From Candidatus Omnitrophota bacterium (GTDB lineage Bacteria; Omnitrophota; Koll11; Pluralincolimonadales; Pluralincolimonadaceae), in contig JAKLIT010000081.1 of NCBI GenBank assembly GCA_022709465.1, positions 1-6,071 of the forward strand: a stretch of 6,071 bases of DNA, written 5' to 3'. Of this stretch, positions 1 through 5,269 are shown piece after piece. Below the pieces are notes generated by a model that searched no databases, was not told where the DNA came from, and saw only the letters and a program-made list of their open reading frames with translations. Positions within the stretch are counted from its first letter, which is position 1, and each line of letters opens with the position of its first letter. A program made the translations under genes and the position numbers.

Positions 1-194
1 AGCGCTATGGGGAACAAGATCGTGCCTATGGGATCGATATGGTTGACCGGGTTAAGGGTCAGCCTGCCCGACAATTTCGCGGTAGGGTCGCCGAGCTTAT
101 AGGCGACCCATCCGTGCGAGACCTCATGGATCATTATCGCGAAGATAAATACAGCTATCGAGATGACGTATTCGTATATTTGGGGATTGGTCAT
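1..194 (-). CDS. Site-2 protease family (M50) membrane zinc metalloprotease, N-terminal part; runs off the left edge
   Basis: This is the first 64 residues of an integral-membrane zinc metallopeptidase. A hydrophobic helix (about residues 8-22) leads into the HExxH zinc site HEVSH at residues 23-27. It is followed by GWVAYKLGDPTA and then by LTLNPVNHIDPIGT (residues 45-58), which is the pattern of the short bacterial/archaeal M50 subgroup of S2P-like proteases. These enzymes cut transmembrane segments of substrates within the membrane; the substrate here is unknown. The second zinc ligand motif (usually NxxPxxxLDG) would lie beyond the window. The ATG at 194-192 overlaps the TGA of the upstream tRNA-binding gene as ATGA. 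No Shine-Dalgarno sequence is visible, so translation is probably coupled. The family call is firm; the specific role is unknown. Confidence 0.93.
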   Translation of the reverse strand, partial: MTNPQIYEYVISIAVFIFAIMIHEVSHGWVAYKLGDPTAKLSGRLTLNPVNHIDPIGTILFPIA

Positions 195-523
195 GATACG
201 GGACTGCCTGTAGTTATATCCCTGTCGGGAGCCAATACTGCGAGGGAGGTTGCGTCCTTTGTCGCGAGAAGCATGCCGTTCGAGGCCACGCCGCGTATGA
301 CGGCCGGTTCGAGGTTATCTATTATGACGACCTGCTTCCCGACCAGCTCTTCCGGCTTATAATGCATCTTTATGCCGGCGACTATCGTCTTCTCCTCCGT
401 TCCTGTAGTCACGGTCAGCACGTATAGCTTATCGGCATTCGGATGGTCCTCGACCTTCAGGACCTTCGCTATCTTAAGCTGCAGTTTCTTGAAATCCTCG
501 AATTTAACGTATTCCATCGTCAT
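191..523 (-). CDS. Free-standing tRNA-binding OB-fold protein (MetRS C-terminal / Arc1p / CsaA-like)
   Basis: This 110-residue protein is almost entirely one tRNA-binding OB-fold domain. Family motifs seen in order are VKFEDFKKLQLKIAKVLKVE (residues 6-25), HPNADKLYVLTV (27-38), TIVAGIKMHYKPEELVGKQV (46-65) and NLEPAVIRGVASNGMLLA (70-87). The pattern resembles the C-terminal dimerisation/tRNA-binding domain of bacterial methionyl-tRNA synthetase, often annotated MetG beta. Here there is no catalytic domain attached. It could act in trans with MetRS, as a general tRNA-binding cofactor, or as a CsaA-like chaperone; the sequence does not decide. The start at 523 overlaps the upstream TGA as ATGA. 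A second ATG lies two codons later (517-515), and neither has a clear ribosome binding site, so the start is uncertain by two residues. The stop overlaps the start of the protease gene. Confidence 0.9.
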   Translation of the reverse strand: MTMEYVKFEDFKKLQLKIAKVLKVEDHPNADKLYVLTVTTGTEEKTIVAGIKMHYKPEELVGKQVVIIDNLEPAVIRGVASNGMLLATKDATSLAVLAPDRDITTGSPVS

Positions 524-1476
524 TCTATTATCTGTATCGCATCGGCCTCGTAAAGCGCCGTGCCCTTGACCTCTTTCTTTACGCCCCAGATGTTCACCGG
601 GATATTCACGTATTTCCCGAGGTCGTCCTTAGCACTGGTGATATATCCGAGCTGTTTCCCGTCCTTCATCAGCTTGTATTTGCTGAGGCGGCCGGATATC
701 TTCCCGACGTTCGATACGACTCCGCTCGCCAGGGGCGGCTCGCCCGGCCGCGGGGAGGATATGTTCTTTATCTTCGCGTCGTAATCCTGCTTCGCTTTCA
801 GGTGCTCTATCTCCGCGATCTTGAGCTTTACCTCTTCGGCTTTCAAGGCCGCTTGCTTTCCCTCCGGGGAATCCTTATAAGCCGCCGCGAACTTCACGTA
901 TTCATCGAGTATCCATTTGAGCTCGATCTCGCGCATGGGCTTTTTCAACTCGTTCCTGTATGCGTCATCTATTCCGGCGAGTTTCTCCTGGAGCGAGATG
1001 TCCTTCTTTACCCAGGATTCTTCGCCCTTGCCTATATATTTCGCGTAGACCCAACCGTATGAGCCCTTGGGCGCTTCTATCTCGTACCAGTCCAAGTACT
1101 GCTTAAGGACTTTTACGGAAGCCCCCTTCTCGAGGCGGCCTATGACCGAAGACGACTTCGTCGCCGCGCTCCTTACCAGCGCCTTATCTTCCGTTACCGT
1201 GCCTATGCCTTCCTTAAGCGAGACATTCGCCTTATTCACGTAGACGAGCGCCCTTGGCGGAAGGTCTATCTTATACCAGTCGCCTTTCCTTTCGGCTACG
1301 CTGACACTTTCGCCTTTCGAAAGCTGGCACAGGACCTCCGATGAAGTGTTGCCGGATGCGCGGACGTTGACCCTGTCAGCGGAGACTGTCTCGGGACTGG
1401 CCTCGGGCATCGCAAAAGAAAAAGCCAGGCATATCGCTGTGATAACGAACTGCCTGGCATAAATCACGGTTCTCAT
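520..1476 (-). CDS. Secreted protein with two bacterial SH3 domains, a helical middle and an OB-like C-terminal domain
   Basis: The protein has 318 residues. An N-terminal signal peptide has basic residues in MRTVIYAR and a hydrophobic core VITAICLAFSFA, with cleavage probably around residues 22-26. Two SH3_3-type repeats follow at about residues 31-87 (VNVRA near 36-40, GDWYKI 65-70) and 95-149 (ALVRSAA 99-105, LDWYEIEAP 128-136, GWVYAKYIG 141-149). A charged helical stretch covers about 160-235. After a Pro/Gly linker (PRPGEPP), a beta-rich domain at 249-318 looks like a small OB-type fold. Bacterial SH3 domains usually bind peptidoglycan or protein partners in the periplasm, so an envelope role is inferred. 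The reading frame stays open to 1680, but that extension only reads the previous gene out of frame, and the ATG at 1476 precedes the signal peptide. It starts 2 bases after the previous stop without a clear Shine-Dalgarno sequence. The exact function is unknown. Confidence 0.88.
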   Translation of the reverse strand: MRTVIYARQFVITAICLAFSFAMPEASPETVSADRVNVRASGNTSSEVLCQLSKGESVSVAERKGDWYKIDLPPRALVYVNKANVSLKEGIGTVTEDKALVRSAATKSSSVIGRLEKGASVKVLKQYLDWYEIEAPKGSYGWVYAKYIGKGEESWVKKDISLQEKLAGIDDAYRNELKKPMREIELKWILDEYVKFAAAYKDSPEGKQAALKAEEVKLKIAEIEHLKAKQDYDAKIKNISSPRPGEPPLASGVVSNVGKISGRLSKYKLMKDGKQLGYITSAKDDLGKYVNIPVNIWGVKKEVKGTALYEADAIQIIE

Positions 1477-1478
1477 GC

Positions 1479-1778
1479 TTACTTCGCTTTCGCTTGTTCC
1501 TTCTTTGCGGGCGCTGCCGCTGCCTTTGCTGCAGGTGCTGCTCCCGGCGCTGCAGGTGCTGCTCCCGGAGCTGCCGCTGCGCCTTCCGCCGCTACCTTGG
1601 CCTCGGACTTCTCCTTCTTTACCTTTATCTTCAGCGACTTGACCTTCGGGAGCCCGAAGACGGAGTCCTTCTCGCCCCATTTATCCTTATCGGCAAGCAT
1701 CTTTATGCGCTCGAAACGCTTGAATACTGACCTATGACCCCTGCCTTTTGAAGGGCGCAGACTCGGGTGGATCGACAT
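1479..1778 (-). CDS. PVC-superphylum signature small basic protein with an Ala/Pro/Lys-rich C-terminal tail
   Basis: This 99-residue, strongly basic protein has two parts. Residues 1-54 form the conserved core: MSIHPSLRPSKGRGHRSVFK, then RFERIK (21-26), WGEKDSVFGLPKVKSLKIKV (34-53). This matches my memory of the small basic protein family found across Planctomycetes, Verrucomicrobia, Chlamydiae, Lentisphaerae and Omnitrophica. Published work on the PVC signature protein reported non-specific DNA/RNA binding and proposed a housekeeping role. Residues 55-99 form a low-complexity tail of Ala, Pro, Gly and Lys, including a doubled APGAAPA unit and a lysine-rich end, resembling the tails of histone H1-like proteins. 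The start at 1778 is supported by AGGAG seven bases upstream. The gene lies 16 bases after the SPOR gene and 2 bases before the SH3 gene, so it is probably co-transcribed with both. The family call is confident; the biochemical role is not established. Confidence 0.88.
   Translation of the reverse strand: MSIHPSLRPSKGRGHRSVFKRFERIKMLADKDKWGEKDSVFGLPKVKSLKIKVKKEKSEAKVAAEGAAAAPGAAPAAPGAAPAAKAAAAPAKKEQAKAK
1531..1572 (-). repeat. Two tandem 21-base units encoding the doubled APGAAPA heptapeptide
   Basis: Positions 1531-1551 and 1552-1572 are direct neighbours that differ at one base (c versus a near the end of each unit). On the coding strand both encode the seven residues APGAAPA in the tail of the small basic protein. 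The unit length is a multiple of three, so copy-number change would lengthen or shorten the tail without shifting the frame. The flanking codons are also alanine-rich. Confidence 0.85.
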
Positions 1779-1785
1779 CTCTTCT

Positions 1786-1790
1786 CTCCT
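1786..1790 (-). promoter_or_regulatory. Ribosome binding site AGGAG of the small basic protein gene
   Basis: AGGAG on the minus strand is seven bases upstream of the ATG at 1778, in the 16-base gap after the SPOR gene stop. It is one of the strongest ribosome binding sites in the window and fixes this start, in line with high expression of a small nucleic-acid-binding protein. Confidence 0.75.
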
Positions 1791-1794
1791 TTTA

Positions 1795-2388
1795 TTAACG
1801 TTTTCTGATTATACAGCCTTTGTACTTCTTCTGCATCTCGGCGAACGTTTTTTTCGCCGCATCCTTGCTTTCGAATGAACCGACGCACAAAATATAATAG
1901 GCGCCTTTCTTTATGACTTCGGACATATACCCCTGGGACTTAAGGCGCGTAAGTTCCTTGTCCGCCATATCCCTGGCCTTATACGACGCGACCTGTATGG
2001 TATAAGGCTTTACCGCTGCGGGCTTAGGCACCTCGGCTACCTGCTGGACTGCCACCGGTTCGACCGGCACCGCTACTATGGGCTCGGGCGATTCCGCGGG
2101 GACCGCGGGCGCCGCTGCCTGCGCTTCGATGGGCGCGCTTACATCCGCCCCGGAAAGGCTCCTGCCCCTCTCGACGCCGAGCGCGAATACGATAGCCCCC
2201 AACACAAGAAGCCCCATAAGTACGACTGCCAGGACCTCATAAGGGACCGAAATATTCAACCGATGCTGGGGAAACAACGGCTTATTGAACTTATTCAATA
2301 CGCCGAAGAGCTTTCCCCTTGTCTTCTTGACGACTATAAACTCGTCAAAAAGTTCTTGCTGTTGCTTTTGGGTGTTAACAGGCGGCAT
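1795..2388 (-). CDS. Single-pass inner-membrane protein with a C-terminal SPOR (peptidoglycan-binding) domain
   Basis: This 197-residue protein has a type II membrane layout. A cytoplasmic N-terminus of about 47 residues is rich in Gln and Lys. One transmembrane helix spans about residues 50-71 (LAVVLMGLLVLGAIVFALGV). An Ala/Pro/Val/Glu-rich periplasmic linker covers about 82-126, and a SPOR domain covers about 127-196, opening with YTIQVASYKA and containing YYILCVGSFESKDAAKK (164-180). SPOR domains typically bind peptidoglycan strands lacking stem peptides, which are enriched at division sites. The layout resembles FtsN/DedD-type division proteins, but no specific orthology can be claimed. 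The start at 2388 is supported by GGAG six bases upstream. It follows the only sizeable gap in the window, so it may have its own promoter, and it heads the SPOR, small basic protein and SH3 group. Confidence 0.92.
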   Translation of the reverse strand: MPPVNTQKQQQELFDEFIVVKKTRGKLFGVLNKFNKPLFPQHRLNISVPYEVLAVVLMGLLVLGAIVFALGVERGRSLSGADVSAPIEAQAAAPAVPAESPEPIVAVPVEPVAVQQVAEVPKPAAVKPYTIQVASYKARDMADKELTRLKSQGYMSEVIKKGAYYILCVGSFESKDAAKKTFAEMQKKYKGCIIRKR

Positions 2389-2394
2389 TATCGA

Positions 2395-2398
2395 CTCC
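2395..2398 (-). promoter_or_regulatory. Ribosome binding site GGAG of the SPOR gene
   Basis: GGAG on the minus strand lies six bases upstream of the ATG at 2388 and supports that start. Confidence 0.6.
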
Positions 2399-2409
2399 GA
2401 GGGATATTA

Positions 2410-2438
2410 ATACTACCACAACCGGCGCGTTATTGCAA
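2410..2438 (-). promoter_or_regulatory. Candidate internal sigma-70-type promoter upstream of the SPOR gene
   Basis: In the 50-base gap between the AsmA-like and SPOR genes, the minus strand carries TTGCAA (2438-2433) and TAGTAT (2415-2410), separated by exactly 17 bases. Each matches four of six consensus positions. The gap is AT-rich towards the SPOR gene, and this is the longest non-coding stretch in the window. The spacing is ideal, but the hexamers are ordinary enough to arise by chance, so this is only a candidate. If real, it would let the SPOR, small basic protein and SH3 genes be expressed apart from the upstream nucleotide-metabolism genes. Confidence 0.35.
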
Positions 2439-3149
2439 TCACTTTTTGGGGTCCTGCTCGCCCGGTTTTATCTCGAGTTTCAGGCCTCCTGTCGAGAAAT
2501 AGACGCTCGACGGCTTTTTCGGGTCGCCCTTCAGCGACAATTTTATAGTATACCAGCCGTCGCCGTCATCATCCGTGAGCAGGCCTTTCTGCGCCTCCGC
2601 GCTCTCGTCTACAACTTTCCTGTTTATGTAAAATTCCAGCTCGTAATCTACCTTGCTTTCCTTAAGTCTCGCGAGGTTCCCCGAGAACCTGAAATCCTGC
2701 CCGGAGCCGTCAAGGCCGGTAATGAAGAGCTCGCCGCCTTTTGCCATTAACTTGCATGTTATCTTATCGAATTTGAACGACTGCTGCGACGGCACGCCGA
2801 ACGGCTTCAATACCTTGTTCAGCGAAGCTCCGAGCCCCGACTTTATGGCGATGTTCTGGAAATCACAGTTCAGGACGAATTGCGCCCTGAACAGTTTCCC
2901 GGGCTCAAGCCGCAGGTACGCCCTTTCCGAGGTAAGCGCAAGGCCCGTCTTATCCATCGCCTTTATGTCGGTTACGCGCAGTTGCGCCGGCGGCTTTGCC
3001 CTCACGCTCCCGAAGACGATGTCCATTTCTAGGGCTTTCTCGAGCTTATAAGTTATGAAATCCTTGAGCAGGTATGATGTCAGCGGGGAATATACTATGA
3101 CTGCCAGCGCCGCTATCGCGAGCAGTATATAAATGGCCCGGTTTCTCAT
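2439..3149 (-). CDS. Membrane-anchored beta-rich protein, AsmA/GspN-like (hypothetical)
   Basis: This 236-residue protein starts with a single membrane anchor (residues 5-21, hydrophobic, after MRNR). A short helix follows (TSYLLKDFITYKLEKALEMD, 24-43), and the rest is alternating polar/hydrophobic sequence that suggests many beta strands. The opening plan (anchor, helix, then VFGSVRAKPPAQLRVTDIKA and LRLEPGKLF) resembles the start of AsmA-like and type II secretion GspN-like proteins, which sit in the inner membrane and project into the periplasm. It is much shorter than typical AsmA proteins. Near the C-terminus, LSLKGDPKKP (204-213) recalls the closing strand pattern of that superfamily. 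Residues 193-198 form a D-x-D-x-D-G sequence. The start at 3149 overlaps the dGTPase stop as ATGA, with a purine-rich GAGAGAGG just upstream. A lipid-transport or secretion role is possible but not shown. Confidence 0.8.
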   Translation of the reverse strand: MRNRAIYILLAIAALAVIVYSPLTSYLLKDFITYKLEKALEMDIVFGSVRAKPPAQLRVTDIKAMDKTGLALTSERAYLRLEPGKLFRAQFVLNCDFQNIAIKSGLGASLNKVLKPFGVPSQQSFKFDKITCKLMAKGGELFITGLDGSGQDFRFSGNLARLKESKVDYELEFYINRKVVDESAEAQKGLLTDDDGDGWYTIKLSLKGDPKKPSSVYFSTGGLKLEIKPGEQDPKK

Positions 3150-4303
3150 TGTCCTCTCTCATAAGGGTTGAAGAGCCTGATGTATTCGTCAAGTGCGTAC
3201 CTGTCGGTCATGCCCGCGATATAATCGCATACCGCCCTGTGCGGGCCTTCCGCCTGCATCCGGTTCTTATAGGAAGGCGGCAGCTGCTCGGTGTTCGCAA
3301 TATACACATTGAAAAGCTCACGCACAAACCTGCGGGATTTGTCCGCCATCTTGACGACCCGGTGGTTCATGTATAGGTTGTCATAGAGGAACTGCTTAAG
3401 AGGTTTTCGTTTCCCGAGCAGGCCCGAGGAGAACGTTATGATCCTTTCCCCGTGCGACCTCACGTCCTCAGACGACCGTATCCCGAGGGCTTTTATCTTC
3501 TTCTCGGATTCCGTGACAAGGTCGGTAACCTGCGTATTTATCAGCGAGCGGATTATCTGGTATCTTTTTACCTGGCCTTTAACGCCCGGGTTCGCCGCGG
3601 CCAGCGAGTCGTCGGCGTCCTTCCATAGCGGAATGGACCGCAGGTCGTCCTCGCTGATAAGGCCCGACGCGAGGCCGTCATCGAGGTCGTGGTTATCATA
3701 AGCTATCTCGTCGGAGAGGTCGACTATCTGGGCTTCAAGCGCCGGGGATTTATCGGGGTCGAGCTGCGCAAGCTTGCTCGATTTGTCGTAAGGGGTCGAA
3801 TGCTTGTTGATGCCCTCCCTGACTTCCCAAGTGAGGTTAAGCCCGCCGAACGCAGGATACCTCTCCTCAAGCAGGTCTACGACCCTAAGGCCCTGGATGT
3901 TATGGTCGAATCCGCCGTGGCCCTTCATCAGTTCGTGCAGTTCCTGCTCGCCGGTATGGCCGAAGGGAGGGTGCCCGATATCATGCGCAAGCGCGATGGC
4001 TTCCGTAAGGTCTGCGTTGAGCCCGAGGGTCCGCGCGATCGAGACCGCTATCTGCGCCACCTCGAGCGTATGGGTAAGGCGCGTGCGGTAATAGTCGCCC
4101 TCGTGGTTCACGAAGACCTGGGTCTTATACTCGAGCCTCCTGAACGCCGTGGAATGGATGACCCTGTCCCTGTCCCTCTGGTAACAGGTCCTATAGGGAT
4201 GTTCTTCTTCCTTATGGATCCTGCCCCTTGAATCGCGCGACTTCATCGCGTAGGGCGCGAAGGTCTTGTATTCTATATCCTCTATTTCTTTGCGGGTAAA
4301 CAT
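3146..4303 (-). CDS. dgt: Deoxyguanosinetriphosphate triphosphohydrolase-like HD-domain protein (dGTPase family)
   Basis: The protein has 385 residues, a normal length for the shorter dGTPase-like group. Family enzymes hydrolyse dNTPs, classically dGTP, to the nucleoside plus triphosphate and so trim the deoxynucleotide pool. Seen in order are HPYRTCYQRDRDRVIHSTAF (residues 35-54), RRLEYKTQVF (55-64), RTRLTHTLEVAQIA (73-86) with H78, the central HD pair H107-D108 in ALAHDIGHPPFGHTGE (104-119), and DLSDEIAY (195-202) carrying the fourth metal ligand, probably D198. All expected metal ligands are present, so it should be active; the preferred substrate cannot be read from sequence. The start at 4303 matches the usual family N-terminus. 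The open frame extends further upstream only through the HIT gene out of frame. This start lies 22 bases inside the HIT gene and has no visible Shine-Dalgarno sequence, so translation is probably coupled. Confidence 0.95.
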   Translation of the reverse strand: MFTRKEIEDIEYKTFAPYAMKSRDSRGRIHKEEEHPYRTCYQRDRDRVIHSTAFRRLEYKTQVFVNHEGDYYRTRLTHTLEVAQIAVSIARTLGLNADLTEAIALAHDIGHPPFGHTGEQELHELMKGHGGFDHNIQGLRVVDLLEERYPAFGGLNLTWEVREGINKHSTPYDKSSKLAQLDPDKSPALEAQIVDLSDEIAYDNHDLDDGLASGLISEDDLRSIPLWKDADDSLAAANPGVKGQVKRYQIIRSLINTQVTDLVTESEKKIKALGIRSSEDVRSHGERIITFSSGLLGKRKPLKQFLYDNLYMNHRVVKMADKSRRFVRELFNVYIANTEQLPPSYKNRMQAEGPHRAVCDYIAGMTDRYALDEYIRLFNPYERGQ

Positions 4304-4770
4304 TTTGCAAGCTTTGCATAAAGGGCATCGAGCGATTGCGACATGACCTTGGAACCCGTGAAGACCGGCATGAAGTTCACGTCGCCGTTCCACCTCGGGA
4401 CGATGTGGATATGCACATGCCCCTTGACCCCCGCGCCGGCGGACCTGCCTATGTTGACGCCAATATTGAACCCGTCCGGCTTCAGGGCCTTTTCGAGCAT
4501 CTTCTGGGTCCTGTTCAGGAGTTTGCACATGTCCAGCAGTTCCTCGTCCGAAAGCTTGGTGAGGTCGCTGACGTGCCTGTAAGGGACGACCATCAGGTGC
4601 CCGTTATTATAAGGGAATATGTTAAGGATCGAGAACGAATGCCTGCTCCTCTCGATGATGCGCGCGGCTTTGTCTCCGCCGGCCTTCAGCTTAGAACAGA
4701 ATATGCAGCCCTTCATAGAGCCGACCTTCGATATGTATTCCGTCCTCCATGGGGCCCAAAGCCTGTCCAT
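4282..4770 (-). CDS. HIT-family nucleotide hydrolase/phosphorylase, Ap4A phosphorylase-like
   Basis: This 162-residue histidine-triad protein carries the active-site motif HVHIHIVPRW at residues 118-127, with H118, H120 and H122 and the catalytic middle histidine at H120. It also has CIFC (22-25), typical of the zinc-binding HIT branch, and NNGHLMVVPYRHV (55-67) in the nucleotide-binding region. The N-terminal MDRLWAPWR and the segment after the triad (GDVNFMPVFTGSKVMSQ, 129-145) resemble the mycobacterial-type Ap4A phosphorylase branch. Such enzymes cleave dinucleoside polyphosphates such as Ap4A in the cytoplasm. Phosphorylase and hydrolase activity cannot be told apart here. An AAGGAG site seven bases upstream fixes the start. 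The gene follows the phosphoesterase by 13 bases and overlaps the dGTPase gene by 22 bases, making a tight nucleotide-metabolism group. Confidence 0.94.
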   Translation of the reverse strand: MDRLWAPWRTEYISKVGSMKGCIFCSKLKAGGDKAARIIERSRHSFSILNIFPYNNGHLMVVPYRHVSDLTKLSDEELLDMCKLLNRTQKMLEKALKPDGFNIGVNIGRSAGAGVKGHVHIHIVPRWNGDVNFMPVFTGSKVMSQSLDALYAKLAKCLPAKK

Positions 4771-4777
4771 ACGCCGT

Positions 4778-4783
4778 CTCCTT
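4778..4783 (-). promoter_or_regulatory. Ribosome binding site AAGGAG of the HIT gene
   Basis: AAGGAG directly follows the TAA stop of the phosphoesterase gene and lies seven bases upstream of the HIT start at 4770. It is the best ribosome binding site in the window, and a terminating ribosome would be placed right next to it. Confidence 0.75.
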
Positions 4784-5269
4784 TTAGAACTTTACTATTT
4801 CCGCCTCTATCTTGCGGGACACCTTGATTATGCCGTATGAATTGAATTTTGCGAATATCTTGTCCGTAGGGCTGCCGGGATTAAGGAATATGACGCCGCC
4901 GCGGGTCTCGTTGACCGCGTGGTGGGAGTGTCCGAACACTATGCAGTCCACTTTGTCCTTCCTGAACTCCTCGCTCACCTTATCAATAAGCCCTTCGGGC
5001 GGCCCCGAACCGTGCGTAAGCCCTATCCTGAAACCCTTCACCTCAACGATCTCCTTCGGCTTAAGCGCCGAAGATAGCCCGGAGGCGTCCATATTGCCGC
5101 AGACCGCGATTGTCTTCTTTATCTTTTTCAGTTTTTCGAGGACGCGCGGCTCGGTGATATCGCCCGCGTGTAGTATCAGGTCGCACTTCCCTGCCTCATC
5201 GTAGACCGCCTTCGGGATGTCCCTGGCCATCCTCGGCACATGCGTATCGGACAGGACAAGTATCCTCAT
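4784..5269 (-). CDS. YfcE/MJ0936-type calcineurin-like metallophosphoesterase
   Basis: This 161-residue protein is a complete small metallophosphoesterase. The metal-binding motifs are all present: SDTH (residues 7-10; D8 and H10), HAGD (34-37; D37), GNMD (58-61; N59), THG (85-87; H86) and GHSHHA (113-118; H114 and H116). The length and motif spacing match the YfcE/MJ0936 family, whose characterised members are metal-dependent phosphodiesterases active on model substrates; the physiological substrate is generally unclear. The start at 5269 overlaps the stop of the upstream ATPase-like gene as ATGA. GGAG at 5278-5281 lies eight bases upstream and supports it. The gene is followed closely by HIT and dGTPase, which suggests a shared role in nucleotide or phosphate housekeeping, but this is inference from position. 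Confidence 0.94.
   Translation of the reverse strand: MRILVLSDTHVPRMARDIPKAVYDEAGKCDLILHAGDITEPRVLEKLKKIKKTIAVCGNMDASGLSSALKPKEIVEVKGFRIGLTHGSGPPEGLIDKVSEEFRKDKVDCIVFGHSHHAVNETRGGVIFLNPGSPTDKIFAKFNSYGIIKVSRKIEAEIVKF

Noticed and set aside
39..362. Plus-strand open frame of 107 residues at the left edge
   Set aside because: It lies antisense to the M50 protease and tRNA-binding genes, both of which have clear family motifs, and its translation resembles nothing known.
1477..1680. N-terminal extension of the SH3 protein (68 residues rich in Ser, Gly and Cys)
   Set aside because: It is the small basic protein gene read in another frame. The signal peptide starts at the ATG at 1476.
1494..1730. 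Cysteine- and arginine-rich plus-strand frame of 78 residues, like a metal-binding peptide
   Set aside because: The Cys/Arg repeats are the antisense reading of the GCN-rich alanine tail of the small basic protein.
3689..4231. Plus-strand open frame of 180 residues
   Set aside because: It is wholly antisense to the conserved HD core of the dGTPase and lacks recognisable domains.
4304..4528. 75-residue N-terminal extension of the dGTPase, with a CPLCKACK cysteine cluster that looks like a zinc knuckle
   Set aside because: The stretch reads the HIT active-site region out of frame. The family's usual N-terminus begins at the ATG at 4303.
4336..4827. Plus-strand open frame of 163 residues
   Set aside because: It mirrors the HIT gene, which has a full histidine triad on the other strand.
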